Positions 24,150-28,069 of a stretch of DNA of 28,069 nucleotides are shown here, piece after piece; within the stretch, counting starts at the first letter, position 1; every line of letters starts with the position of its first letter. Source of the stretch: Paraktedonobacter sp964250225 (GTDB lineage: Bacteria; Chloroflexota; Ktedonobacteria; Ktedonobacterales; Ktedonobacteraceae). A model generated the notes under the pieces. The model was not told the origin of the DNA, did not search any database, and saw only the letters and a program-made list of their open reading frames with translations. The stretch spans positions 1 through 28,069 of the forward strand of contig CAXUEY010000076.1 in assembly GCA_964250225.1 (NCBI GenBank). The letters run 5' to 3'. The translations under genes and the position numbers were made by a program.

Positions 24150-24207
24150 CTTGAGAATTACGCTAGCAAGTTCTTTATGTCTTATTAAGTACTTCATGGA
24201 GTTCCAT

Positions 24208-24348
24208 TTATTCATCTGGCCCATCAAGGTAGGAAATCGTGACGCCCAAAGCAAAGTCGAGCGCTGCTATGCGTTTTAGTAAAGCAGTCACAGCTCGATG
24301 ATCGAGCGTTGGACCGAAAAAGCGCATGACGGCATAGCATCTTTCCAT
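24208..24348 (-). CDS. Small hypothetical protein (46 residues)
   Basis: ATG 24348 to TAA 24208. It reads MERCYAVMRFFGPTLDHRAV, then TALLKRIAALDFALGVTISYLDG and the end PDE. The regular amphipathic pattern and the AAGAGAG site about 7 bases upstream support a real gene, but it is not recognised. It is convergent to the tRNA, 58 bases from its end. A remnant of a larger or mobile gene is the alternative. Confidence 0.4.
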   Translation of the reverse strand: MERCYAVMRFFGPTLDHRAVTALLKRIAALDFALGVTISYLDGPDE

Positions 24349-24500
24349 AGAATTCTCTCTTACTAAGGTTTCCTTCTCCCTTTTTCAAGAGACTAGCATA
24401 GATTTTGATGCTCTGCAATGATCCCAAGTTTCATACAGCAAAAATCTCCTTACACGCGGTCTATGCCTGCGCATGTTGGTATGGAATGCCATTATATCGC

Positions 24501-24611
24501 ATGAATCAGTCTTATTCAATTCATGACAAACTCCATTCCACAGTGAAGCAATTGCTTGTCGAGGCTGGCGGATATCGTGAAGACCAGCTAATTCCAGTCA
24601 TTTATCCTTGA
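24501..24611 (+). other. Possible tiny ORF or gene fragment (36 residues)
   Basis: ATG 24501 to TGA 24611 reads MNQSYSIHDKLHSTVKQLLV and continues EAGGYREDQLIPVIYP. It looks like real protein (mixed helix, ordered charges), but there is no ribosome site and no known family. It could be the tail of a decayed gene. Apart from this, the 46-residue ORF and the leader parts listed separately, nothing else is seen in 24150-24822. Confidence 0.25.
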
Positions 24612-24651
24612 CAATTGGCTTTTTTCTATGGTAACATGATGAGTGACTCAT
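24608..24651 (+). promoter_or_regulatory. Promoter and palindrome upstream of the MHS symporter
   Basis: TTGACA (24608-24613), an 18-base spacer and TAACAT (24632-24637). The perfect palindrome ATGAGT-G-ACTCAT (24639-24651) sits at the expected start of transcription, as a repressor site would. Confidence 0.5.
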
Positions 24652-24686
24652 ATGTCATATCGCGAAGGGGCGACCGGTATTCCGAG

Positions 24687-24746
24687 GCTCAGCGGAGAGC
24701 ACGAAGAGGCGGTGGGCAGCTTCTCTGTGCGCGTAGCGGCTTGAGC
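24687..24746 (+). other. Predicted stem-loop in the MHS symporter leader
   Basis: Outer pairing GCTCA (24687-24691) with TGAGC (24742-24746); inner GCACGAAG (24699-24706) with CTTC...GTGC (24720-24730, with a 3-base bulge). The leader runs about 180 bases from promoter to ATG. No known riboswitch was recognised; the fold is moderate and not tested. Confidence 0.3.
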
Positions 24747-24822
24747 GGGGGAGATTCATTGATCGTCTCAGTCCCTTGTATTTGATCCTGATGTGTTTTC
24801 CACACGTTTTTAGGAGGAAATC

Positions 24823-26229
24823 ATGCGCGCAAGTACTTCATCCCCGGACGAAGCGCGTTCGTCGCAAATGGGCATCGTTATCTTCTCAAGCACGTTGGGT
24901 ACCGCTATCGAGTGGTACGACTTTTTCCTCTATGGCACGATGGCAGCCCTGGTGTTCCCAAAGCTTTTTTTTCCTGAAGCTGATCCGGTTGTGGGCACAC
25001 TGTTAGCGCTGCTTACCTTCCTCTTTGGCTTTATTGCACGTCCCTTTGGCGGAGCGCTGTTCGGACACCTGGGTGATCGCATTGGGCGCAAGTCCACCTT
25101 GATTGCGACGCTGCTGCTCATGGGTGTCGCGACCTTTCTGATTGGTGTCCTGCCTGGTTATGCGACCCTGGGCATCTGGGCTGCTGTGATCCTGGTCGTC
25201 ATGCGTTTGTGTCAGGGGCTTGGCGTAGGCGGCGAATGGGGCGGCTCGGTCCTGCTGGCGATGGAGTATGGATATAAACGCAACCGTGGCTTCTGGGCCA
25301 GTTGGCCGCAAATCGGCGCGCCCCTCGGTCTGGTGCTTTCAACGGTGGTCGTGAATATCGTCCAGTCATCGACGACAGCAGCAAACTTCCTCTCCTGGGG
25401 CTGGCGTATCCCCTTCTTCGTGAGCGCGCTGCTGATCGTGGTCGGACTCTTTATCCGTCTGCGTGTCATGGAGACCCCGCTGTTTGCGGCGGTGAAAGAG
25501 CAGAAGCGCGAAGCTGCTGCGCCGGTTCTGGAAGCGTTCCGACATAGCACCCCAGAGATTCTGCTTAGCGCGGGCTCGCGTTTTGTCGAGCAGGCACCTT
25601 TCTACATCTTTGTGACCTTTGTGGTGACCTATGGCCTGGATAAGCTGCTCCTGGATAAGACGCTGATTCTGAACAGTATCTCCCTGGCTGCCGCCCTGGA
25701 GCTATTCACGATCCCGCTGGCTGGCTATCTCTCAGACCGCATTGGACGGCGTGTCTGGTATCTGCTTGGCTGCGTTCTGATGCTGGCCTTTGCCTTCCCT
25801 TACTTCCTGTTGATGAATAGCAAATCGTCCGCGCTCTTCGTGATATCGGTCATCCTCTCACTCGCGGTCTTCCACGCCTGGGTCTATGGACCACAGGCTG
25901 CGATGATCGCGGAACGCTTTAAGACGCGCTCGCGCTACAGTGGCGCTTCGTTGGGCTACCAGCTCGCGGCCCCCTTCGCCGGCGGCCTGGCCCCGATTAT
26001 CGCCCTGCTCCTGCTCAATGGCAAGACAAATCTTTCCGCGTTCGGTCTGCCGAAAACCGTCGTCGTCAATGTTGGCAGTGGTTCCTGGCAGGCGGTAGCC
26101 ATCTATATCATGGTGCTCGCGGTGATCTCGTTTGTCTCGGTGCTCTTCCTGAAAGAACTGACGCACACCGACATTTCCGAGGTTGATGCTGATAACGTCG
26201 AGGTCGGTGAGCCTGTCCCGGCTGACTAG
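24823..26229 (+). CDS. MFS transporter of the metabolite:H+ symporter (MHS) family
   Basis: 468 residues with 12 membrane helices. The signature runs are STLGTAIEWYDFFLYG (helix 1), FGFIARPFGGALFGHLGDRIGRKSTL (loop 2-3), RLCQGLGVGGEWGGSVLLAMEYG (helix 4), WRIPFFVSALLIVVGLFIRLRVMETPLF (helix 6) and AGYLSDRIGRRVWYLLG (loop 8-9). This is the ProP/ShiA/KgtP type that takes up organic acids or osmolytes with protons. The exact substrate cannot be read from sequence. AGGAGG stands 7 bases before ATG 24823. Promoter, palindrome and structured leader lie upstream; a very strong terminator follows the stop by 40 bases. Confidence 0.92.
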   Translation: MRASTSSPDEARSSQMGIVIFSSTLGTAIEWYDFFLYGTMAALVFPKLFFPEADPVVGTLLALLTFLFGFIARPFGGALFGHLGDRIGRKSTLIATLLLMGVATFLIGVLPGYATLGIWAAVILVVMRLCQGLGVGGEWGGSVLLAMEYGYKRNRGFWASWPQIGAPLGLVLSTVVVNIVQSSTTAANFLSWGWRIPFFVSALLIVVGLFIRLRVMETPLFAAVKEQKREAAAPVLEAFRHSTPEILLSAGSRFVEQAPFYIFVTFVVTYGLDKLLLDKTLILNSISLAAALELFTIPLAGYLSDRIGRRVWYLLGCVLMLAFAFPYFLLMNSKSSALFVISVILSLAVFHAWVYGPQAAMIAERFKTRSRYSGASLGYQLAAPFAGGLAPIIALLLLNGKTNLSAFGLPKTVVVNVGSGSWQAVAIYIMVLAVISFVSVLFLKELTHTDISEVDADNVEVGEPVPAD

Positions 26230-26269
26230 CTCTGCCGCATACCCTCGATAATCTCGTGTACCCTTTATC

Positions 26270-26323
26270 CATCAACGCAGAGAGACCTCGCATGGCTGTA
26301 TGCGAGGTCTCTCTGCGTTGATG
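26270..26323. terminator. Bidirectional terminator with a perfect 24-bp stem
   Basis: 26270-26293 pairs without mismatch with 26300-26323 around a 6-base loop (GGCTGT). It separates the MHS symporter gene from the convergent membrane protein gene, whose stop is 2 bases away. Such a long perfect stem is more than a terminator needs; it may also be a repeat element. Confidence 0.82.
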
Positions 26324-26325
26324 TC

Positions 26326-26673
26326 CTATCTTTCGGTTATGCCGGATTCTTCTGCCTTTGATCTCATCAAAAAGAAAAATGCGGGAAGGAGAAAAAGAAG
26401 GCCAAACACGCCAAGCACCAATCCGGCAATATGAATCGCTCGCTGAGGGTAAAATAGCACCATAGCGGCTGCTATAGCAGTTAGTCCAAAAGCAAGCCCA
26501 GTAAAAAGTTGACCTACCCCTTTCTGCATGGAAATATTTCGTTTGTTCCCAATGAATTGGCTCTTTATTCTGGAAAGGTCACGCAACCCAAGAACCAGAA
26601 ATCCAATCGATCCCAATGCTATAATTCCATCAAATGTGAAAGGAAGTATGCGCAGGAGAGCATCTATAAACAT
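26326..26673 (-). CDS. Small integral membrane protein, 115 residues
   Basis: Three hydrophobic helices (about 12-30, 54-74 and 82-102) with a basic loop LSRIKSQFIGNKRN between the first two, and a charged C-terminus RSKAEESGITER. No family is recognised. AAGGAG is about 11 bases before ATG 26673, and a palindrome ATCAAT-CC-ATTGAT (26691-26704) lies just upstream. It is the last gene before the terminator, downstream of the 71-residue membrane protein gene on the same strand, 173 bases away. A second immunity or accessory role to the RHS locus is possible but only a guess. Confidence 0.55.
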   Translation of the reverse strand: MFIDALLRILPFTFDGIIALGSIGFLVLGLRDLSRIKSQFIGNKRNISMQKGVGQLFTGLAFGLTAIAAAMVLFYPQRAIHIAGLVLGVFGLLFLLPAFFFLMRSKAEESGITER

Positions 26674-26846
26674 CGCAACCTGGCTCCTTAATCAATCCAT
26701 TGATGGCATCAAGGAGAAGAGATCTTCGAGAAGAAGCTCTCCTCTCCCTCTGCGGATACATTAATTGCCGTTTGACCTGTAAATCTGCCAAAGGAGGAGA
26801 TAGGAGTCAGCAGATTGAACAAATACATTCAAAATCGCCTCATTCC

Positions 26847-27065
26847 TCAAAAATCCCCTCTCGATTCTTTTGATTTATGTTGAGACAAATATTGGTAGAG
26901 TAGGAACTGTGTAATGCCACAGAAAAAAGCAATGGCAGTTAATATCACAAGTATGGTTCTTGGCACACCCGTTTCCAATAGAGCAAACATTCCAATAGCA
27001 ATTACGGCAATAACGTATAATATAATCATAAAAATAAATAATTTTACATGTTTTTTTTTGCCCAT
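26847..27065 (-). CDS. Small two-helix membrane protein, candidate RHS immunity protein
   Basis: 71 residues from MGKKKHVKLFIFMIILYVIA to SQHKSKESRGDF: a Lys-rich start, two hydrophobic helices (about 9-29 and 36-58) and a charged tail. ATG 27065 is chosen over 27188; the extra upstream part is polar and poorly organised, and AAAGG lies upstream. The DNA is AT-rich, unlike the rest of the window. It is the first gene after the RHS gene on the same strand, the place where immunity genes of RHS toxins usually sit. A membrane immunity protein would fit a membrane-active toxin tip; this role is inference only. Family unknown. Confidence 0.55.
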   Translation of the reverse strand: MGKKKHVKLFIFMIILYVIAVIAIGMFALLETGVPRTILVILTAIAFFCGITQFLLYQYLSQHKSKESRGDF

Positions 27066-27188
27066 ATGTTTGTCTCTACCTTTCAGAGAAGATTTGAACG
27101 TATGTCTTGCAAGAAAAGCTTTTTCTGTTGAGATAATCGCTTTTCTCCTGAATGCCAAGTCGTTCAAATGGATGTAGGAGATAAGCAA

Positions 27189-27235
27189 AGATGTAAGTAG
27201 TATTAGTGAATTTTTCAGTATTACTATTTACATCT
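27189..27235. repeat. Imperfect hairpin in AT-rich gap
   Basis: AGATGTAAGTAGTATTA (27189-27205) pairs with TATTACTATTTACATCT (27219-27235) with two mismatches, around a 13-base loop. A T-rich stretch follows on the plus strand. It lies between the RHS gene and the small membrane protein gene. Confidence 0.4.
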
Positions 27236-27256
27236 TTTACTTAATGAAACAAGAAA

Positions 27257-27318
27257 TTGCGTTATAGTTTTTATACTATTGAGGCTAATGAACAATGATA
27301 TAAAATATCATAACGCAA
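27257..27318. repeat. AT-rich element with 9-bp inverted ends just after the RHS stop
   Basis: TTGCGTTAT (27257-27265) and ATAACGCAA (27310-27318) are exact inverted copies 44 bases apart, enclosing the palindrome ATGATAT-AAA-ATATCAT (27295-27311). It could be a terminator for the RHS gene, or a tiny element remnant; no flanking target duplication was noticed. Confidence 0.35.
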
Positions 27319-27326
27319 CTTATTAA

Positions 27327-28069
27327 CTAAAAACTACATACGTTAGTATACCAGGTGACAAGGGCAGAAGCAATCCCTCCTATGATGCTGAGGCCAGCCA
27401 CAGTGATACCCAGTTCTGCTGCAAGCAATGTTAAACCAGCAGCAGCTGGAGCAGTTGTGATGGTTATAATAATAATACCTATCGCTCCTGCACCAATTAA
27501 AGTGACTGCGGCTGCAATGCCCAAGGCACAAAGGAAAACATCTCCTGCCCCGCTCGGATCAACTTCATTGACCGGATCGTCCCCTGCATACATATACGGG
27601 TTGGCCTTGAGCGTCTCCTGTAAGCTGCCACCAATCGGGGTGCGCTGGGTCCAGCGGCCTGTGCTGGGGTCGTAGTAGCGGATGCCGTACTTGTACAGGT
27701 TGGTGCTGCTATCGAAGAAGCCACCAGCGAACATCCAGGGATTGCTCACCTGTGCTTGCGAGTTGAGCAGATTCCCGTAGGGGTCGTAATCGTAGCGGTT
27801 GACATCGTGACCACTATTGTCGGTCATGCCTACGATAGAACCCAGGCCGTCGAAGAGGTAGTAGTACTCCTGACCATTCGCAAGGCGCTCGTCGTTCAGT
27901 AGACCACAGCTACAGCGCACATAGGCGGTGGTACCCGACGATGTGTGCTCGCTGCTCAGTCCCAACGTACTATACACGTCTGACGTGTTGTTGATGGTGA
28001 CACGCTCACTTTGATTGGCACCGCTATAGCCGTAATGGTTCGTGTTGATGGCGGTGGTCTGGTTCTGCG
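27327..28069 (-). CDS. RHS repeat-associated core protein, C-terminal end, start beyond window
   Basis: Open from the right edge to TAG 27327 (about 247 codons visible). The visible part holds YD-type repeats (YYYLFDGLGSIVGMTD, NRYDYDPYGNLL), then the RHS core end YKYGIRYYDPSTGRWTQRTPIGG and YMYAGDDPVNEVDPSG. After this conserved boundary comes a 73-residue tip (27330-27548) that is highly hydrophobic and Gly/Ala/Ile-rich, ending WYTNVCSF, with two Cys. RHS proteins carry variable toxic tips here; a membrane-inserting tip is likely (inference). The core is GC-rich, the tip less so, and the DNA after it AT-rich, the usual sign of tip exchange. GTG 27977 is not the true start, since coding continues upstream of it. 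Confidence 0.88.
   Translation of the reverse strand, partial: QNQTTAINTNHYGYSGANQSERVTINNTSDVYSTLGLSSEHTSSGTTAYVRCSCGLLNDERLANGQEYYYLFDGLGSIVGMTDNSGHDVNRYDYDPYGNLLNSQAQVSNPWMFAGGFFDSSTNLYKYGIRYYDPSTGRWTQRTPIGGSLQETLKANPYMYAGDDPVNEVDPSGAGDVFLCALGIAAAVTLIGAGAIGIIIITITTAPAAAGLTLLAAELGITVAGLSIIGGIASALVTWYTNVCSF

Noticed and set aside
24224..24427. 67-codon minus-strand open frame near the tRNA
   Set aside because: The overlapping 46-codon frame has the better start site and more protein-like pattern; this one is Cys/Ser/Arg-rich.
27327..27977. Complete 216-residue protein starting at GTG 27977
   Set aside because: The frame stays open with RHS-like sequence (NHYGYSGANQSERVTI) up to the right edge, so the gene begins outside the window.
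1..28069. CRISPR array, insertion sequence or prophage
   Set aside because: No spaced short repeats, transposase, integrase or phage structural genes were seen.

Overview
The window reads as a stretch of chromosome from a moderately GC-rich, free-living bacterium with well-spaced, mostly monocistronic genes. The gene set (B12-dependent ribonucleotide reductase, orphan larB, KGG stress-repeat protein, stand-alone ftsZ, divergent NRAMP-type transporter, GHL10-type glycosyl hydrolase, RHS protein) and the general style suggest a Chloroflexota of the Ktedonobacteria type. That placement is inference; no rRNA or other taxonomic marker is present. No insertion sequence, prophage or CRISPR array was found.

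Left part (1-13.1 kb): a minus-strand nrdJ runs off the left edge and carries a 141-residue mini-intein. Its promoter and a tandem pair of NrdR boxes lie upstream. Then, on the plus strand, come an HD-domain nucleotidase, cinA, an NRAMP-like transporter with altered metal motifs, two different HExxH membrane metalloproteases (M50 and DUF3267), and mutM/fpg. A lipoprotein gene converges on mutM. larB and a KGG-repeat stress gene follow. The KGG gene converges through a long bidirectional terminator on an ftsZ with long N- and C-terminal extensions.

Middle (13.3-20.1 kb): a tiny lysine-rich protein gene, a stand-alone receiver protein, and a MarR regulator next to the wreck of a RibD/DHFR-like reductase. 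The MarR promoter and the upstream region of the dead reductase share an operator. A hypothetical gene, an unusual XRE-Nudix fusion, a metallophosphoesterase plus phzF pair, and a two-gene unit (RHH-like protein plus SRPBCC protein) behind a nested inverted repeat follow.

Right part (20.2-28.1 kb): a secreted GHL10-type glycosyl hydrolase with a strong terminator, an MFS_3 exporter with a long structured leader, tRNA-Arg(UCG), a 670-bp region holding one or two tiny ORFs and another leader, an MHS-family proton symporter ended by a 24-bp-stem terminator, and two small membrane protein genes. The end of an RHS gene runs off the right edge. Its 73-residue hydrophobic tip, followed by a small membrane protein gene in AT-rich DNA, looks like a toxin-tip/immunity arrangement.

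The points most worth following up are the nrdJ intein (Ser replaces the usual penultimate His), the RHS tip/immunity candidate, the MarR regulon with a dead target and apparently leaderless marR mRNA, the XRE-Nudix fusion, and the NRAMP homologue lacking DPGN and MPH. All calls come from reading the sequence by eye; no database search was run.
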